From Desmodus rotundus (Eukaryota > Chordata > Mammalia > Chiroptera > Phyllostomidae): DNA of 64,000 bases. The notes under the pieces are model-generated. The model saw nothing but the letters and a program-made list of their open reading frames with translations. It had not been told where the DNA came from and searched no databases. The stretch is from NCBI RefSeq assembly GCF_022682495.2, contig NC_071399.1, positions 3,825,342 to 3,889,341 on the forward strand, in the 5' to 3' direction. A program made the position numbers and the translations under genes. Shown in pieces: positions 14,834-25,155 of the stretch (positions are counted from its first letter, which is position 1; every line of letters starts with the position of its first letter).

Positions 14834-15639
14834 CCTTGGGTCACTAAAGCAAGTGACGGTGATGTGACCGAGACAAGCAGAGGTATGGACAGTGGGTTCT
14901 TCCAGGTGCCATCAGAGGAAATGTAAAGCAAAGTAAAGCAAATGTAAAGCAAAATCGCCATCAGTCCCTGCCATGGGTTCTGCGGTCAGAAAAAGAGCTA
15001 CCTTTGTTTCCAGCCTTGACCACTTCTAAGTGCATGCATTGCTACGGCAGAAAATGGGAATCTGGGGACCTTTTATGGTGTGACACTTGATGATGTAGAA
15101 ATGGCAAGCCGCATCATTTTGACCTACTCCAAGATGTGTTTCCTCTCCGCCTGTCCAAAAGAGGACAATATTGACGTCGACCTTGACGAGAAGTCGGCCT
15201 TTCAAACCCCGAAGTGCTGTTATTCACACAAAACTGCACATCTGGGTATTCCTCTTTCAGAGTGTCCGTTTTCTGGTCGGGGCCTTCCAAGTCTGAGTGA
15301 ATTTTTCTGCCACATTAAGAAAACACTGATAACAGCAGCTACAAAGTAATTGGACTGTTTCTCTGACAGCTCCTTTCTGCCCCCTCTTTCCAGTCTTACT
15401 GTTAGCAAGAATACTCAGAAGTATACTCTGAAAAGAAGAAATTGCTGGGACAATTTAGGGTTACCTCTCCTTTTTTCTTAACTGCCAGCTGGCCTACAAA
15501 TGAGTGTATAAAAGACAGAGAATCTAATCTCATATGCTCTGATTTTTAAAAACAGTGTCTTTTAATAGATTGTCTAAAAATAATATTTAGCTAGGAAAGT
15601 ACACAAATCCAGGTTAGGCAGTTTAAGAGCCATTAAGAG

Positions 15640-15720
15640 GTGTGTGTGTGGGTGTGTGTCTGTGTGTGAGTGTGTTAGTGTATGTGGATGTGTATGAGTG
15701 TTGGTGTATGTGTGAGTGTG
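15640..15720. repeat. degenerate (TG)n microsatellite
   Basis: About 80 bp of tgtg units interrupted by ga, ta and gg steps. Open frames that cross it encode histidine/threonine repeats on the minus strand and are not genes. Confidence 0.9.
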
Positions 15721-18559
15721 CCTGAACGTGACCACTGTTTACACTGTTCTGTTTGGAATGCGAGCCACAATAGCAGAAATGCCTGTTATTAATAGACTTT
15801 GTAAGTGTTTCCAGATAGTCCGGCGGCGGGTGTTTACAAGGGTCAGAAGCGGCTGTCCCTGTCCCCATCAGGAATCGGGAGACTCTGGGGGACTCAGGAG
15901 CCACACGGGGCGCCACCAGAGTGGAGGGGCCGTACAGTCGACACCACAGGGAAACCCGCAGCTCACATGGCCTCAGGAATGCTGGTGACCAGCTTCTAAT
16001 CCAGTTGTTCAGACACATCTGCACCCTGAGTCCACACAAAGCCCCACCCCAGTCCATTCCAGAACCTCACTGAAGAGTTTCCGCGGCTCCCCCGGTGCTT
16101 TCCACCTAAGCTCAGCCTTCAGGCCTGCCCCAGGTCTTCCCCAGTATCCCCTCGGTTTCCCTGAAACTATGCCCCCAGGTCCCCAGCACCTGACTACACG
16201 GACGTCACTGCCTGTGGTCTCCGCTCTCACTTGGTGGTGGCTTCCGAAAGGTCCTCCCTCCCTGGTGTGTGTGACCAGCAGCTTCTCGGCTGGCTGTCCC
16301 AGCTCTCCCGACATCGGCCCACCTGGCCCCACCCTCCATACGCCCCCCCAGCAGCTGGGCCAACAACTTCTGGTAAATCAGCAGACTGGTACAAAATCTC
16401 TGATACCACAGGCATTTATAGGCTGACTTCTTTCTGGTATTTTAATGAGTTCCTGTCTTGCTTCTCAGGAAGGATGGTAGGCTTGTTGCAGAGAGGAGTC
16501 GCCCACTCTGCATTTTCTCGGTCCCTCACTGTGTTGTAATTTCCTGCCGGGCCCTGAAGCTCCCGCTGGTGAGAACAAATTAAAATGTCCCTGCATGCAA
16601 GCGCCCGGCATGCAAGCGCATTAAACTGGGAGAATTCCGATTGAAACAAACCAGGCCCTCATGGGGAAGGGGAGTCAGCAGTGTGCACGCAGTCTCCTTC
16701 TGGAGTCCCTAGGTTTCCCTTCCAGGCTGTCCCTGGGACAATCAGGTGACTGAGGACTGAGGACGGCCTTTACAAAAGAGGCCTCAGGTCTTGGGACAGC
16801 AGGAACTCCAAGTCACAAAAGTCTCCGGGAAACCCAGGGGGCAAGCTGAACTCGCACCCTGCCCCCGCAGGGCCTGTGGCAGCACCTCAGACTTACTACT
16901 GTACCAGTTCTTGAATGAAGTTAGGAAACATTCAAACATAGAGCGAACATAAAGACTACAAATAGCTTTATGTCGGATCCTATCAGGGTTACAGCACCAA
17001 ATAATTTGGGTGAAATGAGCTTTAGGATTTCAGGACTGCAGAAAAGGATTCACGAGGCCCTTCTAACTGGGAAAAGCCCCATGGCACAGTCAGCGCAAGG
17101 GAGTGGTACAAATCCACCCATGTTTTAGGGCACTTATTTGATGGGTTTTGGGGTGGGCACTCCAAAAAGCAAACTGAGTAACAATCTCTTCGCTCTCCAA
17201 TAATTAAACTACAAACTCCGAAGAAAGTCAATCCACTGAAGATAGAAACCACCTGGATAATTTCTGTGAGTCAATTAGAAGGAACAATTACACAGACAAA
17301 TTTAAAATATTTATGGTAAATTTTGGAATTACATTGTAAATCAAAAGAACTGTCACCTCTTGTTTAAACTTCTCTGCTACACGATGTTCAGTGTGTCTAT
17401 GATTCCCCAATTTGCGATTCATACAAATCCAAAGTTGCAAATCGGTGTTTTGCAACAAAGCGTAGGCGTTTGTGGTATTTGCAGAGCGTGTATCTACCGT
17501 GGTTACTGTAACCAGTGTGAGAGGTGAAACAACAGAGCCTTGGAATGCGGAGGAGGTGTGGTACCTCCGCCAACTAACACCTGTTCTTTCCAAATCCAAT
17601 TGTCTGTGAAAGGTCACAGGGCGTGGGTGCGATTACAATGCTTCACTGCAGTTACTTCAGTGCAGCTCAGAAAACCTGCTTCATTACTGTCAGGAACCCC
17701 AGTTAGACCCTAGTTAGGCCCATCCTCACATCCTTACAACACTACTACGGGGTGGGCCATTTATGGGCTATCGTTGGTCAGGGGGCAAATCCCGGAAGAA
17801 AGTCCAGGTTTATTTCAGAGCGTCCCACTGCTGGGCATGGGGACATAAATAAAGAACAAGGGAACCCTCACTCAGAGTCAGACTTCTCTCTGCCTTCACA
17901 CGGCTACAACCTGCAGGAGGGAAGGAGGATGGATGGCGGGTCTTCCAGACCCCGGAGGCCCAAACCCATTGCCACACGTTTCTAAAATGGATGCTGCAAA
18001 CGTTTTTTCAAAAGAAACAAAAAGCTATATTCTCGCTCCGGGTTAAGTCTGTGTCCATCACTTTTCATGAAATGGAACAGCATCCATCCCGTGGGGGTGC
18101 AGTGAAAAAGGAAAAGCCAGCTTGTAATTAGCACAGAGCTGGGCGCAGGCAGTGGCTCAGGGTGTGGCAGGGTCCTGACCGCTCAGCTCAGAGGAGACTG
18201 CAAGGAACTGGCTAAACATCACAGCCGCACTCACGGCCTATTTTACTTGAATAACATTGACCTTCTCATTTCTAACGCCGGGCAATGGGGTATGCATTAA
18301 TTTTCCTTTAGGGATTGTAATAATACTTGTCAAACACTTAAATATGTTTGGGATATTACGCAGCTTAAGTCCAGTTGATCCTAGACAATTATTTTCCTTT
18401 AATGAGATGGAAATTTGTAAAGCTTAAGTCGCTTCTAAAAAGACTCCTTAGTTTAGTAAAATCTTAAGTGATGTATGGACTAATGCCTTCATCCATGCAC
18501 GAAAAGCAGTCTCTTCTCTGAAAGGCTGTACCCCTACAATAGGCCCCACATTGTCCTGT

Positions 18560-19030
18560 GCTTCTAAGACTGATTCAAGGCCAGGGTCTCCCACGCCCGT
18601 GTCCTTCCCACCAGTCAGTCACCAGATCTAAGGGTTCTCCCTCTACCAGCGTTTCCTTCTGTTCTCACAGCACCTGCTGCACTCGATTCATTGTTTCTCT
18701 TCTAGACTGTTACTGCTGCTCCTTACCTGGACCAGGCCCCACCCCGGCAAGAGTCCTGGCCACCGATCAACCCCACACAAGACGTCAACTGCCTGCTGGC
18801 TAGCTATGTCTTTCAGATGCCCAGATCATGGAAAACCAACCCTCCACGGCCCACAGCATGACGGCCAAATTCCCGAACTGGGCATATGCAGTGTGACCCC
18901 ACCATCTCTACAAACTCATTGCTACTTAAGAGCCTTCACTCTTACCCTGTAGAACCCCCCGGTCCTACTTGCCTTCTTGCCTTCTGTCCCATCCACGGCA
19001 TGAAAGGGGTCCCTGTGGTTGACAGAAATG
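18560..19030 (+). mobile_element. possible L2 LINE relic
   Basis: The pyrimidine-rich text resembles the L2 3' region in phrase order (ccttctgttctcacagcacc, then tgcactcgattc and later ccttcttgccttctgtccc). It is highly diverged and the boundaries are guesses. Confidence 0.35.
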
Positions 19031-19341
19031 CTCATCCAAGTTACGACTCAAGTTCTGCCTTATGACCGGGCACCCAGACCACCTGGGCCTCACGGGTGAC
19101 TCCCTCACACAAATTTCAGGACACGGATGATGCTTTGGTACCATTCTCCTGATGTCTCCCAGAGATTCTGTGCTACACCCTTTCTTTCTTCTACCTGAGT
19201 TGTGAGCTTCTCGGAGAGAAAAAAATGGCTTATGTGTCTTAAGATGCCCATGACTTATGGCTTCTCTTGCAAACCCAACAATTATATAATGAAGATGATG
19301 AAACCAATGAAATTAATCATTGTTACATACCACAGATTGGT

Positions 19342-19430
19342 GAGTCTCAAGCTGTCACTGTGCAAGAGAATGACTTAGGATGGTGGTTAAAATGGTACAT
19401 GCCTCAACCCAAGCCCAGAGATTTGATGGA
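19342..19430 (+). mobile_element. MER5-type hAT (Charlie) MITE relic
   Basis: The stretch reads gagtctcaagctgtcactgt, then gcaagagaatgactta, then ggttaaaatggtacatgcct and caacccaagcccagagattt. This follows the order of the MER5A/MER5B consensus as I remember it. It is a non-autonomous DNA transposon fossil in intron 1. Confidence 0.6.
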
Positions 19431-20980
19431 TGTCATATAAAAAAAACACAAAAACTCAAGACCTCTAAGGAATTCTGCGGCAGTCAGCACACAGATGGTA
19501 TTTTGAAAAACATCACCACTGATGAATTTAAAACAGTAAATAAAAAACAATCAAGTACAAAAGTATGCAGAACTATAAACAATGGAGGAAGAAACTGTGG
19601 CATGTTGCAAACTAGTTGTCATTATTATGAAGTTTCCTTGTGACAGACACCATAAACTACATGTGCTTTTATGAGCGTATTACATGTTGCTATTTTTAAT
19701 AACTAAAAATAGCTGCTAATGTTATTAATATTAGCTAATTTACTTCCTTTCCATGCAAACTGTAAATGCAGGGATGTTTGAAGTCCTTTGCATAAAACAG
19801 AAAAAAAGATGTTACGTTTGTTTACTCAATAATATGTCATTGTCTGGATTATTTAGTCAGTTGACACAGACCATAAATCTGGTGTTGAACTTGGTCTTTA
19901 ACATAGGCACCTGAGGTGTAAAATGTGCTCTCCCTGCATTTACTGCTCTGAAAACACAGAAGGATCCAGGGGGTTATGCTCCCAGTCCAACCCACTTTGT
20001 AGAATGGAAGTTCTGCAGGTATATTTCCTATGGTATCATTCCTCCTTTGGTTGTTCTCACAAACCGGCTCTACCTCATCTCGTGTTTGCAAATGGCTGTA
20101 GGTAGCAACTGGTGCTTTTTCTAGGTTTTGCCGTTTCCTTTAGTGTGATGACGATTTTAAATATTTTTTCCCATCACGTTCAGTTAATTTTAATTATACA
20201 ACAGGCAACACTTTGCTCACCTTACTTTTCTGATGCTGACTAACGTCCGTCAGAGAGGCACTTGAGGATTTCTGAGTAAGTTATACAACCACAGATAACT
20301 AGAAAGAGGAATCTAATGAATTCCAATATAAGTGGAGGACCAAGGGTATCTTGTTTCCATTTGTATTTTACCTCCAATTTTCTGAATGGCTTTGGGGGTG
20401 CGGTGAAGGATTGGATGGCTAATCTTGTTCCATAGATAGTGAGTTGCTTTGTATTTTTTTAAACATTAAAAAAAAGCTTTCCAGGTGTAAATTACCAAAA
20501 TTTGCCTTTATTGCAGATTATGTATATCTAGGGTCTTCTATTTACCTTCTGAAATCTCTTCTTGGGGCTTACATAGATCACGGAAAACAATCAGCTCCTC
20601 TCTAGGGCTTAAAGGGAAACCAGGCCATTGTTTAGGCCACTAGAGAGAGTGGTGGAGTCTGGCCCACGTGACCTGCAGGCTCCGCACCCTCTACTCAAAC
20701 ACTGGGGGCGCTGCGGAGCAGGCATATTGACACACGGCAGTGCGTCTGGGGAACTCAGCTCACGGGATGTTTCACCTCGTGCGAAAGAGTCCCTACCGCA
20801 TACGGAGTATCCACTCATCCTCACCACACAGGGCATAAAAGGGTGGTAAAATACGAAAAGGAAACAAAAATGCATAAAGATTTTCATGACAAAGGGAAAA
20901 ACTTGATCACATCACCGATGAAGACGCCTTGGACAATTAAAAATAAATGAACTTTTATCATCCAACCATGTATCTACACA

Positions 20981-21019
20981 TCTCTCTCTCTTTGTCTCTC
21001 TCTCTTTACCCTTCCCCCC

Positions 21020-21095
<76 letters not shown>
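20981..21095. repeat. compound (CT)n-(AC)n microsatellite
   Basis: An interrupted CT tract at 20981-21021 is followed by an uninterrupted (TC)n run at 21022-21054 and a (CA)n run to 21095. It sits in intron 1, about 1.5 kb downstream of the exon 1 donor. Polypurine and alternating purine-pyrimidine tracts of this length can form H-DNA or Z-DNA (general knowledge). Confidence 0.97.
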
Positions 21096-21096
<1 letters not shown>

Positions 21097-22557
21097 GCTT
21101 GTCCCAGAACTGAGCCACTCTCATAGGGCTCTTAGCTTATCAGGAAAGACTTCTCATTTTACCTCCTACTTCACACTTTCTTCCTGTAAACTGAAGTGAG
21201 CTACCACAGGCATTGTTTTTAATAGCTTGACTTTGCAGAAACAGAAAGTGAAACTACAGAAAGTGTCAGCGGGTCCAGTGCTACATTTTGGTGACATTTA
21301 AGGGCAAGGAAGACACTCGAATGACAATAGTTATATATACCTGTGTAAACATGTGTGTTAAAAGTTATTTTGCAATTCACCTAACGCATTCTGTTCTGCA
21401 TTTAATGCGTAATTTGTTTTTGACTCAACAGGTTTTTCCTTGACCCCTATGATCTGATATTTGAAATTTTTCCTAGAAATTCTAAAGGCAAAAGTAGCCT
21501 GTTTATTTTTAAATGAGTCTTTTCAGTCTTAAAACGTATTTCAAGATATAACTATAAAGGCAATTTAATTTCTATGCATTTAGCACATGTTAATCAATAA
21601 AGTCACCTCCAGGTTGACAGCTTCTCCTCTTGCCACTAGTTGAAGTCCAGCAATGCAGTCCAGGTCCCGGCAGGGGACCACAAGTTTTGGAAGGGAGACT
21701 TCCCAGAATGTGTCCAATAGGGAACGTGAGGAGTTCAAGAACTCGAGTAAGCAAGCATACGTTCCACCCTTACGTCAGATCTGGACTTTTTAGGTAAATA
21801 TGCCCTCTGTCATCGGAGCAAGTAAGCAGCAAAACTACACAACTCCTCTTTGCAAATCAGAATGTCTCCAAAGTTTCTTGGAAACATTTTTAGGCAAAGA
21901 GTTAAAATGTCACATATTTAAAAAACAAAACAAAACCCACCTTACTTTTCAGAATTGTAGGACCCCATTTCAGAAATGCAGAGTTTATTCAGTTGAAAAG
22001 GCATGCCCGATTGTGACCTCTGGTCTCAAGGTTGACCAATTTTCCACAAGGGACTCAGAGGTCTTAAGCGCTCCTACCCGGTTACTGAATTCCTCTTTTT
22101 TCCCTCTCTCTAAAACTGCGCACCGCGCCGAGCGCTCTGCCTACCCGGGACTGTGCGGCGACCTGCCTCCGGGGGCTGCGTCCCTGCCCCGGGGCTGCGT
22201 GATTCCCATTAAGCTGTCGTGGGGAAGAGAACCACGGGACCCCTGTGAACCCGGTTCTCCGGGTCCGCGCTGATTCGAGATCCGCTGGGCGCAGCGCGGG
22301 GGCGGCTCTCCCAGAGGTTCCGAGATCTCTGTCCCCAGCCAGCTCTCTGGGCCCTTCACTCTGTAACTTGCTTTCCTACTTAGTAACAACTTTGTGTGAA
22401 ACCAACCAGGAGAAGACTCTTCTCCCAGGAAGCATCAAGTCCGCTCGGGAACTTCGGTTCCAGCCGACACGAGCGGACACCGAACGCACACGTCGCTCAG
22501 CACGGGGTCCTCACCCCCCCACCCGCTCCCGCAGCCCGACCCGAGCGCGCGACCCGC

Positions 22558-22567
22558 ACCCACCTGG
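22558..22567 (-). other. VEGFC: VEGFC exon 1 splice donor
   Basis: On the minus strand the exon ends ...GAGACCCAG and the intron begins GTGGGTGCGG, a good GT donor with CAG at the exon end. The junction falls after codon 48 (phase 0), matching the known human exon 1/2 junction phase. The last exon base is 22564 and the GT occupies 22563-22562. Confidence 0.85.
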
Positions 22568-22707
22568 GTCTCGCCCTCCTGCGGCTCCGCGTCCGAGAAG
22601 CCGAGTCCCGACTCGAGGGCGGCGGCGGTGGGCGCGTGGCGTGGACCCGGGAGCAGCGCAGCGGCGAGCAGGGAACACGCCAGGGACAGGGCGCGCAGCC
22701 GGCGCAT
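22564..22707 (-). CDS. VEGFC: VEGFC coding exon 1 (signal peptide and start of propeptide)
   Basis: This is the first coding exon of vascular endothelial growth factor C, a secreted ligand of VEGFR-3 and VEGFR-2 that drives lymphatic vessel growth. The minus-strand ATG is at 22705-22707, with A at -3 (ccaccATGc). The exon encodes 48 residues. Residues 10-23 read ACSLLAAALLPGPR, identical to human VEGFC as I remember it, and ESGL and SDAEP follow in register. Human exon 1 encodes 49 residues and also ends between codons (c.147/148), so length and phase agree. The hydrophobic core is followed by a small-residue run (TAAA) before LESG, where signal cleavage is expected. The receptor-binding domain and the silk-like C-terminus lie in later exons outside the window. 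Residues 2-9 (RRLRALSL) differ from the human start and are arginine-rich. Gene identity is nearly certain; the mature transcript is not visible here. Confidence 0.92.
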
Positions 22708-23130
22708 GGTGGACCGGCCGGGGCGCAGCGACGCGCCGCTCGCCCTCCGCCCGCCCGAGAGCCCAGCGCTGACCCCCGAGGGCGAGCCGCCGGCGGCCTT
22801 CGCGACGTCGCACGTCGCCGCGCCAGCCAGCGCGGGCGAGAGGCGACGGGGTCAGGTACGGCCTCACAGGAAACCGGACATCCGAGCCCCCCGCGCGCGC
22901 TCGGGGCCGGCGAGGTGAGGCCGGGGCGAGGGCGGACGGCTCCTCGGCCGGCGCGGCTGCGGCTGCGGCTGCTTTTGGGAAGGCGCGGGGCCAGGCCGAA
23001 ACCCCCACCCCCGCGACGCTCGGCCCCTCCAACCCCCCGGGGCACGCGTCCCCTCCTCCCCGCCCTTCCCGGGAGTGGAGCGCGCCGGGCGGCCGCGGCG
23101 GGCGGCGGGGCGCGGGGCGGCGAGGCCGAG
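22708..23130 (-). other. VEGFC: VEGFC 5' untranslated leader (upstream end approximate)
   Basis: This GC-rich stretch lies directly upstream of the VEGFC start codon on the minus strand. Human VEGFC has a leader of roughly 350-430 nt, from memory, which would put the start site near 23050-23130. The exact cap site cannot be read from sequence. The leader is strongly GC-rich and likely to fold. It contains an upstream ATG at 22879-22881. Internal ribosome entry has been reported for mammalian VEGFC leaders (recalled, not testable here). Confidence 0.6.
22864..22881 (-). promoter_or_regulatory. short upstream ORF in the VEGFC leader (MSGFL-stop)
   Basis: Minus-strand ATG TCC GGT TTC CTG TGA lies in the expected leader, with its stop 156 nt upstream of the VEGFC start codon. 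The start context is weak (C at -3). It is the in-frame tail of a longer upstream frame whose ATG is at 23164-23166, which has a better context (G at -3). The longer frame would be used only if transcription starts upstream of 23166. Such frames commonly reduce main-ORF translation, but an effect here is inference. Confidence 0.5.
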
Positions 23131-23660
23131 AGCGCGGGGCGGCGCGGCGGGCGCAGGGCAGGGCATGGCTGATGCGCCCTCTGCCTGCGCTTATGTGAGA
23201 GAAAGGCCGAGGGAGGGAGCGTGCCGGGCCCGGCCGCCCTCCCCTTCGCTCTCGCTCGGAGCGCGCGCCCTCCAGCTCCCGGCGCCCTCGCCTGCTCCCG
23301 GGCGCCCCACCTCCCACCCCTCCTCGTGCTCCCGGTCCCTCCCTCCCGCCCGGGGCCGCGGCCCGAGGAGCCGGTGCAGTCCCGGGGTGGGCGGACGGCG
23401 GGCCCATTATTGAAGCGACGCGACCACGCGGGGCAGAGGGGCAGCGGGAGAAAGTAGCGCATGGGGAGGAGGGAGCCCCTTTGTCCCGGGCGACCCCGGC
23501 GCCTGGCCGACTCCCGCACGCCCGGCCCTCTGCGCCCTGCTCAGGGTTTGGAAATAGACCCAGTGTGCTGAACGGTCCCAGAGAGAGTCAGCGCAATGGC
23601 GGGGACCCCGCTGGGACTTTGGAACCGGGCCCGGCCCCTCTTTCCCCTGGTCTGGTAACT

Positions 23661-24882
23661 TCGTGTCCTGGGTGAAGCGACAACTACCGAGTCCTCTGTG
23701 TGCAGTGAGGGCCGCGGGGTCACCAACTTCGGGCCCAATCGTTAGGACCAGTGAAGAGACACAGGGTCACTTTCTGCAAGAAGTTAAGTTTAAATGAGAA
23801 AGGGGCTGACAAAGAGAGACATGTGGTCAACACATTGTAAGAAGTGACATCTGCAGAAAAGTGACTGCATTTGCCCCTGGGAACATCAGCCAGGGGCCAC
23901 GTGGTGCTGACTGTGCCGGTGGTCTCCTGGGCGGAGCGGGCAGGTTGCAGAGGACCCAGCCATGGGTTTCACCACTGCCGAGATGAAGAGGCTCCCTTTC
24001 ACCTCGGAGCTACTTTTAGAAACGCAGACCATAAACTTTTAGATGGAGGGGAGACATTCTCAATCTGACTGAACTCTCTACAAGGTCTAACATTCGCCTC
24101 TCACATCACTTACTTGAAGGCTTACATAACTCCAGGGATGAGGGCCCTCTGGTCCGTGGGCAGCCCATTCCCTTCGTTGATGGCCAAGGTTGCTGAAAAC
24201 CCTTGCCTTTCATTTCTTCATGGCTTTTGACTTCTGGACTTGACATGATAAGTCGAAGCTAACATCCATAGTTTTGAAAAATATATTATGTTCTCCCTGT
24301 ACTAGCTTTCCTCCCAGGGGAAAAAAAAATTTTAATAGGATAACTCCTAATTCCCTCATCAGCCATAATCTAATTTTAACTTGTTCTTCATTTAGCATAC
24401 TGCTCTCAACTTGACTCAGTACGTGAAGTCTTCAACAGGCATGAAGAAAGGGTCTTCCTGGTCCTGACATTAATGCACTGGTTGTTGCAGCTCAGGTTGA
24501 GTTGGTTTTCTGGCAGCCAGATCCGAATGTGGACTCACGTTACCCTCAACATCAACTGAATGCCTCAAGAACTTTCCCTGGGTGTTGCTGTTTAGCCACG
24601 TCTGCATTGCCCTGCCTTCGTGAAGTCGGTCGACTGTGTCCAAAATGTGGGCTCTGACATTTATCGTTATTAAATCTGTCCCCTCAGAGTCACTCCATCA
24701 CCCGAGCTCCTTGAAATGTGTTGGGATGTGGACGCTGTCAGTGGGTCATTCCTCTTGCTCTCTTTCTGCTCTACGTGCTTTTGGCCGTATTTGTCTTTAA
24801 AACTGATGAAGAGGACAGCTGAGGACTGACTGGGGAAAGACTTAAGTAGAAGTTGGTGCTTCTTTTTAACCATTCCCTATTT
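23661..24882. other. upstream flank of VEGFC, nothing recognised
   Basis: Moderate-GC unique-looking DNA outside the CpG island, with no repeat or exon that I recognise. Short ORFs appear random. Confidence 0.6.
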
Positions 24883-25155
24883 CGGTGGGTGTTTCTCAAC
24901 TATGATTGCACTTGGGATACCGAAAGGCGGTTTGAGGGGATTAAAAAGTACACGTCGGGAGTTTCACAACAGCCGTGGGGATGTTTGTAAGAGTCTGCAT
25001 TATGTCAGGGGTGCTAGACTTCTCACGGGACCACTTCATAAGTTGTATAGATGTATAACCGTAATGCCGTGGACCTGCAACTAATATAATATTGATTGCC
25101 AACTGCACCTGAGCACCATCAGAGATTCTGGATTGATGGGTTTGGGGTCATCTCT
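24883..25155 (+). mobile_element. MER5A-like hAT MITE, split by an L1 fragment
   Basis: The left part at 24883-24950 (gtttctcaactatgattgca ... ggggattaaaaagta) and the right part at about 25109-25155 (catcagagattctggattga, then tgggtttggggtc) follow the two halves of the MER5A consensus as I remember it. The intervening 24951-25107 is an L1 3' end, so the MITE is the older element. Confidence 0.6.
24951..25107 (+). mobile_element. L1M 3'-end fragment inserted in a MER5 element
   Basis: The tail reads ggacctgcaactaatataat followed by attgattgccaact, close to the old L1MA-type 3' end. The fragment is 5'-truncated with no coding content and no poly-A left. Confidence 0.7.

Larger units (their letters stand above)
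1..22563 (-). other. VEGFC: VEGFC intron 1 (partial, continues beyond position 1)
   Basis: Everything between the exon 1 donor and the window edge should be intron 1. Human VEGFC spans about 100 kb and has a very long first intron (recalled). I looked on the minus strand for the exon 2 product, the propeptide segment with a YPEYWKMYKCQL-like motif, and did not find it. Apart from the separately listed relics, microsatellites and inverted repeat, I recognise nothing in 1-3710, 3753-4780, 4890-9260, 9329-10450, 10523-14650, 14834-15639, 15721-18560, 19431-20980 and 21096-22080. The tract is AT-rich and CpG-poor apart from small local CpG clusters. Short ORFs within it look random. Confidence 0.8.
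22080..23660 (-). promoter_or_regulatory. VEGFC: CpG island promoter of VEGFC
   Basis: CpG density rises abruptly near 22080 and falls near 23660, against an AT-rich, CpG-poor background on both sides. The island covers the proximal part of intron 1, exon 1, the leader and the upstream promoter. Sp1-type GC boxes are visible at about 22747-22757 (ccgcccgcccg), 23058-23065 (ccccgccc), 23114-23120 and 23136-23142 (ggggcgg each). No TATA box is visible at a suitable distance, which agrees with the TATA-less, Sp1-rich promoter described for human and mouse VEGFC. Long open frames across the island on both strands are a consequence of high GC content. Confidence 0.88.

Noticed and set aside
1..22497. 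VEGFC exon 2
   Set aside because: I looked on the minus strand for the propeptide segment and its YPEYW-like motif and did not see it. The first intron probably extends beyond the window.
22840..22920. Divergent plus-strand transcript from the CpG island
   Set aside because: CpG island promoters are often bidirectional and a gt dinucleotide at 22856-22857 could be a donor, but nothing in the sequence supports an actual exon.
22497..23519. Very long minus-strand open frames (340 and 298 codons) and plus-strand frames (258 and 175 codons) across the CpG island
   Set aside because: Stop codons are rare in such GC-rich DNA. The products are low-complexity Arg/Pro/Ala/Gly, frames overlap on both strands, and the real coding segment there is VEGFC exon 1 in another frame.
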